Part shown: in pieces, positions 24,486 to 34,040 of the stretch
Position numbering within the stretch: position 1 is the first letter of the stretch
How the letters are laid out: the number at the start of each line of letters is the position of its first letter
Assembly (NCBI RefSeq): GCF_014217685.1
Contig: NZ_CP043653.1
Location: 2,298,419 to 2,362,418 of the forward strand
Reading direction: 5' to 3'
Origin: Glaciihabitans sp. INWT7
GTDB taxonomy: Bacteria > Actinomycetota > Actinomycetes > Actinomycetales > Microbacteriaceae
Length of the DNA stretch: 64,000 nt
The notes under the pieces: model-generated
Database searches by the model: none
Seen by the model: only the letters and a program-made list of their open reading frames with translations
What the model was told of the DNA's origin: nothing
Program-made: the position numbers and the translations under genes

Positions 24486-26822
24486 TCAGTCCCCGATGCG
24501 CGCAGCTCGGCGAATGCGGTTCCAGGCGGATGCCGGCATCAGCGCGGCACGAAGGCGACGTCCGCGATCGGTGGAGGAGCGGAGATCGTCGATCACCCTC
24601 CGCAGATCACCCGCCAGTGCCACCGAACCGGTGAGCACCGAACCCCTCGGCTGTCCGTAGCTCTCGCTCTCCACGGCCGCCCTCACCCGATCGATCGGGT
24701 CGCGGGATGCCGCGCCGACGGACAGGGCGAACAGTTCGGCCGCGTCACGGGGTGTCGCCGTTTCGGGGATGTCGATGCCGAGGTCGGTGGCTGTGTCGAA
24801 CATCTCCTGCCAGGCCGTCAGAGCCGACGCACCGCCCGCGGCGAGGCCTCGGAGGAGGCGGCGGCGAACCAGCACTCGGAGGGCTGCGGGAGCCAACGCC
24901 AGCGCCACGACGACCACGAGGGCGAGAACCAGCCATAGCCACGTGCCCACTTGAGCGGCGCGTGCCGCCGCGGGGCTCGCCTGCGTGGTCTGCTCCGGAG
25001 CGAGCGGTGCGGCGGAAGAGGACGGCCGGGCCGTCGCACTCGCGGAGGGCGCCGGGGTGGCCGTGTTGACCGGTGTCGGCACATCCGGGGAGGCGATGTC
25101 CGCATACGCGGGCACTTCCCCTCGACCGACGGTGGGCTCGAACCGGGTCCAACCGATGCCCTCGAAGTAGAGCTCCGGCCAGGCGTGCAGATCGTGGGTG
25201 GTGACCGTGAAGGCCGTGCGTCCGTTCTGCCGCTCGGGCAGTTCCGCGCCGGGGAGGAATCCAACGGCGATCCGGGAGGGGATGCCGAGGCTGCGGGCCA
25301 TCACCGCCATCGCCGAGGCGAAGTGGATGCAGTACCCCTCCTTGGCCTTGAGGAACGCCGCGATCACGGTCATCCCGGTGCCGTCGTAGCCCTGGTCGAC
25401 CGGCGCGGTCTCGGAGTATTGGAAGTCGCCGTCACGGAAGAAGCCCTGCAGGAGCAGTGCCTTCTCGTAGTTGCTCGTTGCCCCGCCGGCCACCTCGTTC
25501 GCGGTGTCGGCGATGACCTTCGGCATGCCGGACGGGAGCGCGAGGAACCGCTCGAAATTAGCGGGCACCGTCGTTCCGGCGCTCGCGAGCTGGGCCGGCG
25601 TGGGGGTGATGACCAGACTCGTCGCGCGATACGTCTCGTAGGACGAGTCGCGACTGGGGCTCTTCACCGCGAGCCCGTCGGAGTCCCAGAACCAGTTTCC
25701 ATCGAGTCCGCCGACGCTCGAGGTGGGGTAAGGCAGCGGCAACCACGGGCTGGTGAGACTGCCGACGTCTACGAACACCTGGTCCTCGGTGGTGGAGACA
25801 TCGGGCGAGAGTCCGGGCGGGGCGCCGATCGCGTCAGTCGTGTTCGCGGAGCGCTGGCGGAACGCATCCGGCGCCCAGTCGGATCCGCTGAAGTCCTGCA
25901 GGCTGACCAGTCGCAGGTATTGCGCGGTGCCCGATTCCGTGGTGTAGCCGAGCACCGTCCGCTCCACGTCCTGCCGCAGGTTCTGCCCGAGCGAGAGCAC
26001 CGGGTTGACCCCGGAGCTGAAGCCGGTGCCGTTCGTGTTCTGCGCCGGGTTAACCTCCGGCAGCACGAGCGGCGCAACGAGCGCCCCGACCACCACCGTC
26101 GCCGCGAGCCCGATAGTGAGCGCGGTCTGCCGGCGGCCCGCGGATGCTCGAAGCAACAGCAGGTAGGCGAGCGCCGCGAGCACGAAGATGATCGGGTCGG
26201 TGATGTCGATGGAGACGGCGCTCGGCACAGCCAGGAGCACGAGCAACGGAGCACCCGCCAGAGCCGGCGTGCGCAGGGAGTTCGCCAGCACGTCGGCGAC
26301 GATGGTGAGGGCGCCGACCCCGAGACAGAGCAGGAACAAGATGGAGGTGACCGCCGTCGCCGGCAGGGACTGCCGGGCGATCGAGAAGTTACCCGCTTCG
26401 ATGAGCTGTTGGAACGCCGCCCAGGACCCACCGGTCGGGATGATTCCCAGGATCGCCGTTGAAGGGACGAAGACCACGGTGACGGCGAGCAGCATCACGA
26501 CGACGGAGACCACCGGGGGAAGTATGCGTCGATAGCCGGTCGTGCCGACGGCGGCGGACGCCGCAGGCAGGAGGCGTCGCACGATCGCCGCGCTGGCGAG
26601 CAGCACCACGCAGAGAAGCGCGAGCTCGAACCACCAGGCGACCCCGTCGAGAATCACGTGCAGTCCCGCGAGGGTCACCAGCAGTGCGAGCAGGAGCGCG
26701 CCACTCGTTCGCAGCTCCGCGGATCGCACGGCGGCGGCCGCCGTAGACTGCGCCGCGGTGCGTCGGGGTGGCCCGGGAGGCGCACTACGCGCGGGCCGAG
26801 TGGCCAGGTCAGGGCCGCTCAT
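24486..26822 (-). CDS. TgpA-like membrane transglutaminase (catalytic residues present)
   Basis: A 778-residue membrane protein. Seven or so helices occupy residues 40-245, then an extracytoplasmic transglutaminase-like domain (about 440-590), a Pro/Ser/Ala-rich linker, another helix (about 640) and a cytoplasmic tail. Catalytic Cys and His are present in GYCIHFASAMAVMARSLGIPSR and THDLHAWPELYF; the third position reads RFEPT. The ATG lies inside the DUF58 gene, overlapping it by 14 nt. MoxR-DUF58-transglutaminase sets act on envelope proteins or peptides. A paralogue at 46783 lacks the catalytic residues. Confidence 0.85.
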   Translation of the reverse strand: MSGPDLATRPARSAPPGPPRRTAAQSTAAAAVRSAELRTSGALLLALLVTLAGLHVILDGVAWWFELALLCVVLLASAAIVRRLLPAASAAVGTTGYRRILPPVVSVVVMLLAVTVVFVPSTAILGIIPTGGSWAAFQQLIEAGNFSIARQSLPATAVTSILFLLCLGVGALTIVADVLANSLRTPALAGAPLLVLLAVPSAVSIDITDPIIFVLAALAYLLLLRASAGRRQTALTIGLAATVVVGALVAPLVLPEVNPAQNTNGTGFSSGVNPVLSLGQNLRQDVERTVLGYTTESGTAQYLRLVSLQDFSGSDWAPDAFRQRSANTTDAIGAPPGLSPDVSTTEDQVFVDVGSLTSPWLPLPYPTSSVGGLDGNWFWDSDGLAVKSPSRDSSYETYRATSLVITPTPAQLASAGTTVPANFERFLALPSGMPKVIADTANEVAGGATSNYEKALLLQGFFRDGDFQYSETAPVDQGYDGTGMTVIAAFLKAKEGYCIHFASAMAVMARSLGIPSRIAVGFLPGAELPERQNGRTAFTVTTHDLHAWPELYFEGIGWTRFEPTVGRGEVPAYADIASPDVPTPVNTATPAPSASATARPSSSAAPLAPEQTTQASPAAARAAQVGTWLWLVLALVVVVALALAPAALRVLVRRRLLRGLAAGGASALTAWQEMFDTATDLGIDIPETATPRDAAELFALSVGAASRDPIDRVRAAVESESYGQPRGSVLTGSVALAGDLRRVIDDLRSSTDRGRRLRAALMPASAWNRIRRAARIGD

Positions 26823-28233
26823 CGCGGGCCTCCCGTTCGAAGAGAATCGAGCTGTTCGGGTCGCGATCGGAGCGGGCGGGAGCGTCCTGGTGCGCGCCGA
26901 GAGCCAACCACGCACTCTCGATCGAGTCGTCGGGCTGCACGGTCACGCACAGCCACCCGGCCTCGGTGAGGGAGCGCTCGAGGGCGAGCTGCCGGGGCGC
27001 GACGAGGAAGGCGACGGCGAGGTCGAAAGCATGGCGCTGAGCCGCGAGCCGCTCGACAGTCGCGGCGTCGACATCGGAGACGATCGCGAATACCGAGCCC
27101 TGTGATCGATCCGGCCGTTGCACCCCACGGAGCAGAGAGAGCTCCTCCGGGGGTTCGTCGCTCAGCGAGACCGACGCGAGACTCTCCAGGAATTCGTCCG
27201 GATGCTCCGGGGAGGCCAGTTGGGCCGGCGCGGTCTCGATCACCTGCACGAGAAACCCGGTGCGTGCCAGATGCACCCCGAGCGAAGCCACGAAGGTCAC
27301 CGCCCACTCGAAGGCCTCGCTCCGCGGCAGGTCGCTGTCCTCCACGCGCTCGGTGTCGCGATAGTGCACGAGCCTGGTGTCGAGCAGGATGCGCGCCTCG
27401 GCATGACTGCGCTGTTCCTCCTGGCGCACCATGAGCTGCCCGGAGTGCGCAGAGGCACGCCAGTGAACGCGCCGCAGGGCATCGCCGCGACGGTATTCGC
27501 GGGTCATGAGGTCGTCCTCGCCGCCGAGCGCCCGCCTCTGCAGCATCCGGGTCGGGCCCTCGTCGGCCGAGATGGAGACGACCCCGTCCGCGAGCGGCAC
27601 GAGAGCCGGAGTCACCGTGAGGGTCTCAGAGGCCCCAGCCACGAGGGCGCCGTCGGCCAGGCCGAAGGGATCCGCGAAGTCGACGAGCATGGGGCCGAGC
27701 TCGAACACCCCTCGGCTGGGCGGCGTCACCTCGTACCGGAATAGCACGCTCGATCCGCGCCCGGCGAACCGGGGCCCGCTCGGCAGAAGTGCCGGCAGTC
27801 GCGCCGGCTCGGTCGCGTAGGGCGACCACGGCCAGGAGTCGCGCCAATTCGCCTCGGTCGTGGCGGAGGCGGACCGATTGCCGACCCTGAGATCAGCCAT
27901 CGTCGGGTGCCCGGCGCTCACCACCGCGGGAGAGAAGGAACGGCGCACCGAGAGCCGCATGCGGCGGAAGCGCACGAAGGCGAGCGCGAGAAGGGGAAGC
28001 AGCGCAAGGAAGCAGCCGAGGTACAGGAGCTCGCGCCGACCCGCCCAGTAGGACGCGGGGATGGCGAGCGCGCCACACACCAGCAGCACCCAGCCGCGGC
28101 GGGTGAGGCGGGCGATGCGTCGGGCCACCACCGGCCCGCGGGAGGCGCCGATCTTCTTGAGGGCCCGTGCGGCGGCTCTCGACGCGGAGGGCGACCTCGT
28201 CCCGCGCGTCGGACTGTTGTTGCGACCCGGCAT
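26809..28233 (-). CDS. DUF58 protein (MoxR-associated, VWA-like)
   Basis: A 474-residue protein with a basic N-terminus, two membrane helices (about 47-88) and the DUF58 core YRRGDALRRVHWRASAHSGQLMVRQ (about 255-280). That core is followed by an alpha/beta segment that scaffolds like a von Willebrand A domain. DUF58 proteins are the standard partners of MoxR ATPases. The ATG is 8 nt from the MoxR stop, and the 3' end overlaps the transglutaminase gene, so all three are one operon. Confidence 0.88.
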   Translation of the reverse strand: MPGRNNSPTRGTRSPSASRAAARALKKIGASRGPVVARRIARLTRRGWVLLVCGALAIPASYWAGRRELLYLGCFLALLPLLALAFVRFRRMRLSVRRSFSPAVVSAGHPTMADLRVGNRSASATTEANWRDSWPWSPYATEPARLPALLPSGPRFAGRGSSVLFRYEVTPPSRGVFELGPMLVDFADPFGLADGALVAGASETLTVTPALVPLADGVVSISADEGPTRMLQRRALGGEDDLMTREYRRGDALRRVHWRASAHSGQLMVRQEEQRSHAEARILLDTRLVHYRDTERVEDSDLPRSEAFEWAVTFVASLGVHLARTGFLVQVIETAPAQLASPEHPDEFLESLASVSLSDEPPEELSLLRGVQRPDRSQGSVFAIVSDVDAATVERLAAQRHAFDLAVAFLVAPRQLALERSLTEAGWLCVTVQPDDSIESAWLALGAHQDAPARSDRDPNSSILFEREARDERP

Positions 28234-28241
28234 GGCGCGGG

Positions 28242-29258
28242 TCAGGCCGGACCAACGGCACCAAGGGGCACCGGGGTGGCGGCGACGATGCGCGAGATGA
28301 TGTCCGCGACGGCTCCCGTGGCAAAGGGGTTTCCATTGCCGGAGACGCGGTTGGTCGGAATGAGCCGATGACCCATCACCGCGACGGCGAGGGCATCGAC
28401 GTCATCCGGAAGCACGAATTCCCGTCCATCGAGGGCGGCGCGCGCTTTTGCCGCCCGCACCAGTTGGAGCGTCGCCCGAGGGCTCGCGCCGAGACGGAGG
28501 TCGCGGTCATTCCTGGTGGCCTGGGCGATGCTCACCGCGTACTGCTCGACGGCCGTGGAGACGAAGACGTTGCGCACCGTCGCGATCATCGCGATCAACT
28601 GCACGGTGGAGACCACCGGCTGCAGGTCGCCGAGCGGGCTGGCGGACTCGCGGGTTCGCAGCATCTTGAGCTCGGCCGCCTCGTCGGGATAGCCCATGGA
28701 GATGCGCGCCATGAAGCGGTCGCGCTGTGCCTCGGGAAGCGGGTAGGTGCCTTCCATCTCCACGGGGTTCTGGGTGGCGATGACGGTGAACGGCGAGGCG
28801 AGGATGCTGGTGGATCCGTCCACCGTCACCTGGCCCTCCTCCATGCTCTCGAGCAGCGCGCTCTGGGTCTTGGGACTCGCGCGGTTGATCTCGTCTCCGA
28901 TGACGATGTTCGCGAAGATCGGCCCGGGTTTGAACTCGAACTCCCGCTCCACCTGGTTGTAGATCGATACCCCGGTGATGTCCGAGGGCAGCAGGTCGGG
29001 GGTGAACTGGATGCGATTGACCGTGCAGTCGACGGATTTCGCCAGCGCCCGCGCCAGCATCGTCTTACCGACTCCCGGCACATCCTCGATGAGCAGATGC
29101 CCCTCGGCGAGCAAGACGGTGAGGGCCGTCTGCACGGCATCCCTCTTGCCATCGATCACCGTCTCGATGCTGCGGATGATCTCGGTGGAGTTGCGATAGA
29201 AGTCGTCCAGTCGCATCGCGCTGTCGGTGCTGTTGCTGCTCAAGTCGTTGGTCGTCAT
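28242..29258 (-). CDS. MoxR-family AAA+ ATPase
   Basis: A 338-residue AAA+ ATPase. Walker A is EDVPGVGKTMLARALA, Walker B IVIGDEINRASPKTQSALLESM, sensor 1 FTVIATQNPVEMEGTYPLPEAQRDRF, and a C-terminal lid follows (about 235-335). MoxR proteins act as chaperones assembling or activating complexes with VWA/DUF58 partners. First gene of the MoxR-DUF58-transglutaminase operon. It is a paralogue of the MoxR gene at 50413. Confidence 0.92.
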   Translation of the reverse strand: MTTNDLSSNSTDSAMRLDDFYRNSTEIIRSIETVIDGKRDAVQTALTVLLAEGHLLIEDVPGVGKTMLARALAKSVDCTVNRIQFTPDLLPSDITGVSIYNQVEREFEFKPGPIFANIVIGDEINRASPKTQSALLESMEEGQVTVDGSTSILASPFTVIATQNPVEMEGTYPLPEAQRDRFMARISMGYPDEAAELKMLRTRESASPLGDLQPVVSTVQLIAMIATVRNVFVSTAVEQYAVSIAQATRNDRDLRLGASPRATLQLVRAAKARAALDGREFVLPDDVDALAVAVMGHRLIPTNRVSGNGNPFATGAVADIISRIVAATPVPLGAVGPA

Positions 29259-29397
29259 GTTCTTCGCTGGTCCCGCCCACTCTTCGCCATATCTTTCGCG
29301 AGTCTGCCAGACCTGTGCGGATACTCAGTGACTTGTCTAGCGAATACTCAGGCACCATCGACCTGGCGCACAGGCGCTTCGGCTCGTCCGGTCGGGC

Positions 29398-29403
29398 TAG
29401 CGT
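29398..29403 (+). promoter_or_regulatory. -10 element of a leaderless promoter for fbiA
   Basis: TAGCGT is followed by 7 nt and the GTG at 29411. This supports 29411 as the true start of fbiA. Confidence 0.55.
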
Positions 29404-29410
29404 TGACACC

Positions 29411-30403
29411 GTGAAAATTACCGTACTCTCCGGCGGCGTCGGCGGCGCCCGCTTTCTTCGCGGCCTGCGTCACCATCTGCGCGAAGTCCTCCCGGACGGA
29501 TCCGGCGGCACCACCGCCGAGGTCACCGCCGTGGTGAACACCGGCGATGACATGTGGCTCAACAGCCTGCGCATCGCCCCCGACCTCGACTCCATCATGT
29601 ATACCCTCGCGGGCGCCAACGACGAGGTACGCGGGTGGGGCCGCATCGGCGAGACCGAGCGGGTGAGCGCCGAGCTCAACGCCTATGGGATCGGATGGCC
29701 GTGGTTCACTCTCGGCGACCTCGACCTCGGCACGCACATCACCAGGACCCACTACCTGCGCACCGGCGTTCCCCTCAGCGAGGCGACGGCGCGCATCACC
29801 GCCCGGTGGGACCTGGGCGTGACCCTTCTGCCGGTGACCGACGACGAGGTCGAAACCCAGGTGGTGACCGACGAGGGCACGATGCACTTCCAGGAGTGGT
29901 GGACACGGCACCGGGCGGCCCTCGCGGCGCGCCGGTTCGAGCAGCTGAACGTGGGCGCCGCGACCCCCGCTCCCGGCGTGCTGGAGGCGATAGCCCACGC
30001 CGATGTCATCCTCGTCGCCCCCTCCAACCCGGTGGTCTCGATCGGCACCATCCTGGGCATCCCGGGCATTCGTGCCTCACTTCTCGGCACATCCGCCCGA
30101 ATCGTCGGGGTGTCGCCGATCATCGCGGGCTCCGTCGTGAGGGGTATGGCGGATGCCTGCCTCACCGCGATCGGGGTGCAGACCTCCGCGGAGGCGGTCG
30201 CGCTGCATTACGGCGCACGCGACTCCGGCGGACTTCTCGATGCCTGGCTCGTCGACGAGACGGATGCCGACTCAGCGGCCGCGCTCTCCGCCTCCGGCAT
30301 CGCCACGCGCGCGGTACCGCTCTGGATGCGCGACCTCGACTCGAGTGCGCAGGTCGCCGCCGACGCACTGTCCGCCGCATCGCTTCCCCAGGGTCCGCGC
30401 TAA
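29411..30403 (+). CDS. fbiA: 2-phospho-L-lactate (or phosphoenolpyruvyl) transferase of F420 biosynthesis
   Basis: A 330-residue CofD/FbiA enzyme joining the phospho-side chain to the deazaflavin Fo to give F420-0 or its dehydro form. It starts with the family N-terminus VKITVLSGGVGGARFLRGL and has NTGDDMWLNSLRIAPDLDSIMYTLAG, ETERVSAELN, LGDLDLGTHITRT and APSNPVVSIGTILGIPG. The leaderless GTG is set by TAGCGT upstream. It is convergent with fbiD, and the two stop codons overlap by 4 nt in the CTAA at 30400-30403. Confidence 0.93.
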   Translation: MKITVLSGGVGGARFLRGLRHHLREVLPDGSGGTTAEVTAVVNTGDDMWLNSLRIAPDLDSIMYTLAGANDEVRGWGRIGETERVSAELNAYGIGWPWFTLGDLDLGTHITRTHYLRTGVPLSEATARITARWDLGVTLLPVTDDEVETQVVTDEGTMHFQEWWTRHRAALAARRFEQLNVGAATPAPGVLEAIAHADVILVAPSNPVVSIGTILGIPGIRASLLGTSARIVGVSPIIAGSVVRGMADACLTAIGVQTSAEAVALHYGARDSGGLLDAWLVDETDADSAAALSASGIATRAVPLWMRDLDSSAQVAADALSAASLPQGPR

Positions 30404-31101
30404 GGATTCGCGCGCAACGCCTGAGTGGTTCGGGCACCGAGCCGACCCTCGAGAGGCCGGAGGGCGTCGGCGGAATCGACGTCGTTCCGCAACCCGGACT
30501 CGGAAGATACTTCGAGCGGCATATATCCCGCCGCGCGGTGGGCGGCGCTCGATCCTCGTCCGAAGGCCGGAGCATGGGTGGCGCCGTAGACGGCCGTGAT
30601 GAGCGCCGTCCCCTCTCCGGCGGCGTCCTCCACCATCGCGAGCGGATGGGCGCGGGCGGCAGTGAGGGCCGCCGACAGTTCCTCCGGGGTGAGGGCGGGC
30701 AGGTCTCCGAGGAGCACGGCGATCCCCCGGCCCGGTTCGGTCATCTCGGTCGCGATCGACAGGCCGAGCGAGATGGCCGAGGCGAGTCCATCGGGCTGCT
30801 GCACGATCACGAAAGCCCCGAGATCGTCGAACACGGCCGACGCCTCGACGGTGGTGACGACGAGCACCCCTGCCACTCCGACCGCGTCGATCGCCGCCGC
30901 GACGGTGTCGGCGGCCATCGCCAGAGCGAGCGCCGAATGATCGCCGGGACCGAACCGGGATTTTGCCTGGCTCGTACCCTTCACGGGCACCACGACCACC
31001 CACTCGGTGGTCAGCCGACCGGCTGACCCGGCAGACCCGGATTTGCGGATGCCCGTGCTGGCCGGGCGCCGTCCGCCCGCCGGTCCCGGCGCGCTATTCA
31101 C
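30400..31101 (-). CDS. fbiD: Guanylyltransferase of F420 biosynthesis (CofC/FbiD)
   Basis: A 233-residue enzyme that activates 2-phospho-L-lactate or phosphoenolpyruvate with GTP for FbiA. Features: [52 protein letters not shown] and a C-terminal [26 protein letters not shown] region. The GTG at 31101 overlaps the cofE end by 8 nt. The first 33 or so residues before TTEWVV are Gly/Pro-rich and not typical of the family, so the real start could be further in. Confidence 0.85.
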   Translation of the reverse strand: MNSAPGPAGGRRPASTGIRKSGSAGSAGRLTTEWVVVVPVKGTSQAKSRFGPGDHSALALAMAADTVAAAIDAVGVAGVLVVTTVEASAVFDDLGAFVIVQQPDGLASAISLGLSIATEMTEPGRGIAVLLGDLPALTPEELSAALTAARAHPLAMVEDAAGEGTALITAVYGATHAPAFGRGSSAAHRAAGYMPLEVSSESGLRNDVDSADALRPLEGRLGARTTQALRANP

Positions 31102-31846
31102 CCGCCGCCAGCCTTCCGGCCTCGAAACCCTGACTCCATGCCTCGTCGGTGCCGAGCCGGAACATGTCGTTCGCGGCCGGCCGCACCAGGGATCGGGCCC
31201 CCTCGGCATCCTGCGCCAGCAGGTGACCGAGCCCGCGCACGACCGCGACCGGCAGGCCGCCGCTCTTTCGTTTGACCAGGTCGGCTGCGGACGCGATCTC
31301 GTCCCCCGTCGCCGGCAGCGTCACATCGAGACGCCGCCCTTCTGCATCGAGGGTGCCTCGGAGGTCGTCGAGCACCCGCACACCGCTCGCGCCGATGGCC
31401 ACATCGGTCTGACCTTCGCGCCAGGCGCGACCGAGCGTGTCGGTGATGATCACCCCGAGACGCACAGCGAAGCGGGTCTCGAGTGCGGTACGAAGGCGAA
31501 GCGCGGAGGCGTCCGGGTCGACTGGCAGCAGCAGCACGGTGCCCTCCGGCGTGTTCGAGGCGTCCACCCCTGCCGCCGCTGCCACGATTCCGAGGCGGTT
31601 CTCCACGATCCGTGTGACACCACCGGGATGGGTGCGGGTCGCCACCACGCGCACCGTCTCGTCGGTGATCGCCTGTTCACGGTCGGCCGCGCGCACGAAG
31701 CGCCCCTCCGCTTTCGACACGATCTTCGATGTCACCGCGAGGATGTCGCCTGCTTCGAGCGTGCCGACGAGACCCCCGATGATCGCCGCGAGATCGTCTC
31801 CGGCCGCGATCTCGGGGATGCCCTCGATCGCCCAGACTGTGAGCAT
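31094..31846 (-). CDS. cofE: Coenzyme F420-0:L-glutamate ligase (CofE domain only)
   Basis: A 250-residue ligase adding gamma-linked glutamates to F420-0. The CofE signature is complete: [56 protein letters not shown] and [25 protein letters not shown]. It equals the N-terminal half of mycobacterial FbiB; the C-terminal nitroreductase-like domain that reduces dehydro-F420 there is absent. The ATG overlaps the upstream LLM gene stop by 1 nt (TGATG). Order in the operon: FGD-like, cofE, fbiD. Confidence 0.9.
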   Translation of the reverse strand: MLTVWAIEGIPEIAAGDDLAAIIGGLVGTLEAGDILAVTSKIVSKAEGRFVRAADREQAITDETVRVVATRTHPGGVTRIVENRLGIVAAAAGVDASNTPEGTVLLLPVDPDASALRLRTALETRFAVRLGVIITDTLGRAWREGQTDVAIGASGVRVLDDLRGTLDAEGRRLDVTLPATGDEIASAADLVKRKSGGLPVAVVRGLGHLLAQDAEGARSLVRPAANDMFRLGTDEAWSQGFEAGRLAAGE

Positions 31847-32847
31847 CAGCGCACCAGTTTCGGCAGCACGTCGCGTCCGAAGACGTCGATCCATTCGCGC
31901 TGGTTGCGCCCGACGTTGTGCAGGTAGATGCGGTCGAACCCGAGGTCGAGGTACGACTGGATGGTGGCGCGATGCGCGTTCGGATCCTCCGACACGAGCA
32001 TCCGCCCCTCGAAGTCCTCCGGGCGCACCAATCGGGCGAGCTGCTCGAATTCGAAGGGCGAGCGGATGTCGGAACGTGGGAATCGCATCCCCCCGTTCGG
32101 CCACTCGGTCATGGCATTCGCCATGGCCGCCTCGTGGGTCGATGCCCAGCTGAGATGAAGCCGGAGCACTTTCGTGCCGCCGGTGCGCCCGGACTCGCGG
32201 GCTCCCTCGTCGAACCGCGCGAACAGTCCGGCGATCTTATCCACCGGGGCCCCGTCGATGATGATGCCGTCCACGGTGCGGCCGGCGCGTTTCGCGGTGA
32301 CCGGACCCGACGTGGCCACCAGAATCTCGGGCGCCACCTCCGGCATCGTCCACAGTCGAGTGGATTCCAGCGAGAAATGCGGGCCGCTGTGCTTGGTGTC
32401 GCGCCCGGCGAGCGAGGCGACGAACAGCTTCTTGATGATCTCGATCGCCTCGAACATGCGATTGATCCGCTCGGCGGTCTCCGGCCAGTAGGCGCCGGTG
32501 ACGTGCTCGTCGATGGCCTCGCCCGACCCGACGCCCAGCCAGTGCCGACCCGGATACATCGCGGCGAGAGTCGCACTGGCCTGAGCCACCATCGCGGGAT
32601 GCCACCGGAACGTCGGCACCGTCATGCCGGTGCCGAGGTCGCCTGAGCTCGCCTGACCGAGCGCGCCGAGCACATTCCAGACGAAACTGGCGTGTCCCTG
32701 GCGCGGCACCCAGGGCTGGAAACGATCGGCAGCCATCACGCCGCGGAATCCGCTCTGCTCGGCGGAGGCGGCAAGCTCGAGCACCTCGGTGGGGTGGAAC
32801 TGTTCGAGCATGGCGGCATAGCCGACGTGCGGGGGTGAGCTGGGCAT
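31846..32847 (-). CDS. F420-dependent oxidoreductase of the glucose-6-phosphate dehydrogenase (FGD) type
   Basis: A 333-residue LLM-class enzyme. Features: [94 protein letters not shown] and [18 protein letters not shown]. These match the FGD-like group that oxidises a sugar phosphate or related substrate while reducing F420. Co-transcription with cofE and fbiD makes F420 the likely cofactor. Whether glucose 6-phosphate is the substrate cannot be settled here. Confidence 0.85.
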   Translation of the reverse strand: MPSSPPHVGYAAMLEQFHPTEVLELAASAEQSGFRGVMAADRFQPWVPRQGHASFVWNVLGALGQASSGDLGTGMTVPTFRWHPAMVAQASATLAAMYPGRHWLGVGSGEAIDEHVTGAYWPETAERINRMFEAIEIIKKLFVASLAGRDTKHSGPHFSLESTRLWTMPEVAPEILVATSGPVTAKRAGRTVDGIIIDGAPVDKIAGLFARFDEGARESGRTGGTKVLRLHLSWASTHEAAMANAMTEWPNGGMRFPRSDIRSPFEFEQLARLVRPEDFEGRMLVSEDPNAHRATIQSYLDLGFDRIYLHNVGRNQREWIDVFGRDVLPKLVR

Positions 32848-32901
32848 GACTCTATTGTCTCGAACACCGCAGTGCTCCGTGGCGCGTCGCCGGGATCGCT
32901 C

Positions 32902-33273
32902 TCAGTTCTCGGGACTATTCGGGCTGCCCTCCGCCTGCAGCGCACGCAGTTTCGCCTCGAGGCGGCGGAGGCGGTCATCCTGCTCCTGCTGCGCGATCTC
33001 ACGCTCCAGTGCAGCGAGCTCGCGCTCGGTGGAGCTCTCGGGGAGCACCACGACCTCCCGTCGGCGCGGGTCGCCGAAGCTCCCCCGGTCGACCGCCTGC
33101 CCGTAATCCCGTCCGAGCACGAACCAGAGCACCGCGCCGATCACGGGCAGCAGGATGACGATGATGATCCAGATCGACTTGTCGAGGTACCGGATGCTCC
33201 AGCGGTCCGCCCGGATGATGTCGACGAGCGCGAAGACCATCACCAGCAGGTCCAGCGCGGGGATGAGGTACAT
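32902..33273 (-). CDS. Phospholipase D-nuclease N-terminal (PLDc_N) small membrane protein
   Basis: A 123-residue protein with two helices, LIPALDLLVMVFALVDIIRA (3-22) and WIIIVILLPVIGAVLWFVLG (about 35-54), separated by DRWSIRYLDKS: the PLDc_N module common in Actinobacteria. The C-terminal half is a charged coiled coil (ERELAALEREIAQQEQDDRL). The role is unknown. The ATG lies 6 nt after a TAAGCT -10 element. Confidence 0.82.
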   Translation of the reverse strand: MYLIPALDLLVMVFALVDIIRADRWSIRYLDKSIWIIIVILLPVIGAVLWFVLGRDYGQAVDRGSFGDPRRREVVVLPESSTERELAALEREIAQQEQDDRLRRLEAKLRALQAEGSPNSPEN

Positions 33274-33279
33274 GAGCAG

Positions 33280-33285
33280 AGCTTA
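33280..33285 (-). promoter_or_regulatory. -10 element of a leaderless promoter for the PLDc_N gene
   Basis: On the minus strand TAAGCT is followed by 6 nt (CTGCTC) and the ATG at 33273. Confidence 0.5.
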
Positions 33286-33360
33286 GGGATCATGGTCCCA
33301 AAAGACGAGACCCCCGTCGCAGTCGAATCTCGCCCAGACGGAAGTCCCCAAAAAAAGTGC

Positions 33361-33388
33361 TTGCGCGATCCCGCGCTGTGCCGATAAG
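33361..33388 (+). promoter_or_regulatory. Candidate promoter for a small ORF and downstream hypothetical gene
   Basis: TTGCGC (33361-33366) and GATAAG (33383-33388) are spaced by 16 nt. They lie 32 nt upstream of the GTG at 33421, which has a strong ribosome site. Confidence 0.35.
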
Positions 33389-33420
33389 TTTGCCCATCGC
33401 CACTGACGAGAGGAGCCAGC

Positions 33421-33495
33421 GTGATTTACACAGATTTCTCGGGAATGACCCGCAATCGCATTACCGCCGGCTTCGTCGGCGCCGTCCCCGCCTGA
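33421..33495 (+). CDS. Candidate 24-residue small ORF or leader peptide
   Basis: GTG at 33421 is preceded by GAGAGGAG with a 5-nt spacer, the best ribosome site in this region. It encodes MIYTDFSGMTRNRITAGFVGAVPA and ends at TGA 33493-33495. It has no run of one amino acid, so classical attenuation is not suggested. Downstream to 33673 the sequence holds two short hairpins (GCCTC/GAGGC and CACCG/CGGTG) and no other gene; the stretch may be the leader of the gene at 33674. Confidence 0.35.
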   Translation: MIYTDFSGMTRNRITAGFVGAVPA

Positions 33496-33673
33496 TCGGC
33501 ATCCTCGCCTCCTGAGAGGCAGAGTCACCGCCGATCCCGTCGGTGCTGACGACGTCGAAGCCCGACCCTCGAGGTTCCGCACGCTCGCGTCTTGTGCAGC
33601 GTACGAACTCTTCGGCCTTCCCCGATCGATCTCGCCGCCCCGCGCGGCACTCCAGCAGTGAGGTACCACCGTC

Positions 33674-33949
33674 ATGAAAACCGCTTTGTCGACCACGCCC
33701 GGTCGCACTGGCCAACCAGTCCATCCGCCCCCCTCACCCCCGCTCGCCGCGCCGCGGCAGGTGCGCCGGGTGAGCCTCATCGATCGCGCCGCTCTCCGCC
33801 TGGGGCTCGCCCTGATCACCTGGGGTCGCCGACCGCTCGAACTCGAATCCCGAGAGAGGCGTGCCCGTCACGCCGAGCAGTATCTCGCCCGGCTCGAGCG
33901 GGAACGGCGTGCCCGGCGGTGGCAGGGCCTGAACCTGCCGCCGCGCTGA
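33674..33949 (+). CDS. Small basic hypothetical protein
   Basis: A 91-residue protein. The first 30 residues are Pro/Ser-rich. The rest is an amphipathic region, RVSLIDRAALRLGLALITWGRRP (about 32-54), followed by an Arg/Glu-rich helix (LESRERRARHAEQYLARLERERRARR) that may form a coiled coil. A hydrophobic stretch around LGLALITW could associate with the membrane. GAGGT lies about 13 nt upstream of the ATG. No function is known to me. It sits between the PLDc_N gene and convergent coaD. Confidence 0.6.
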   Translation: MKTALSTTPGRTGQPVHPPPSPPLAAPRQVRRVSLIDRAALRLGLALITWGRRPLELESRERRARHAEQYLARLERERRARRWQGLNLPPR

Positions 33950-34040
33950 TGTCCCGCAAGTCCCGCGGGGTCGACCTCGCTGCATCCCGATCCCCTCGGG
34001 ATGCCGCGGGGTCGCCTCGCGGCATCGTGCCGCGTGCGGG

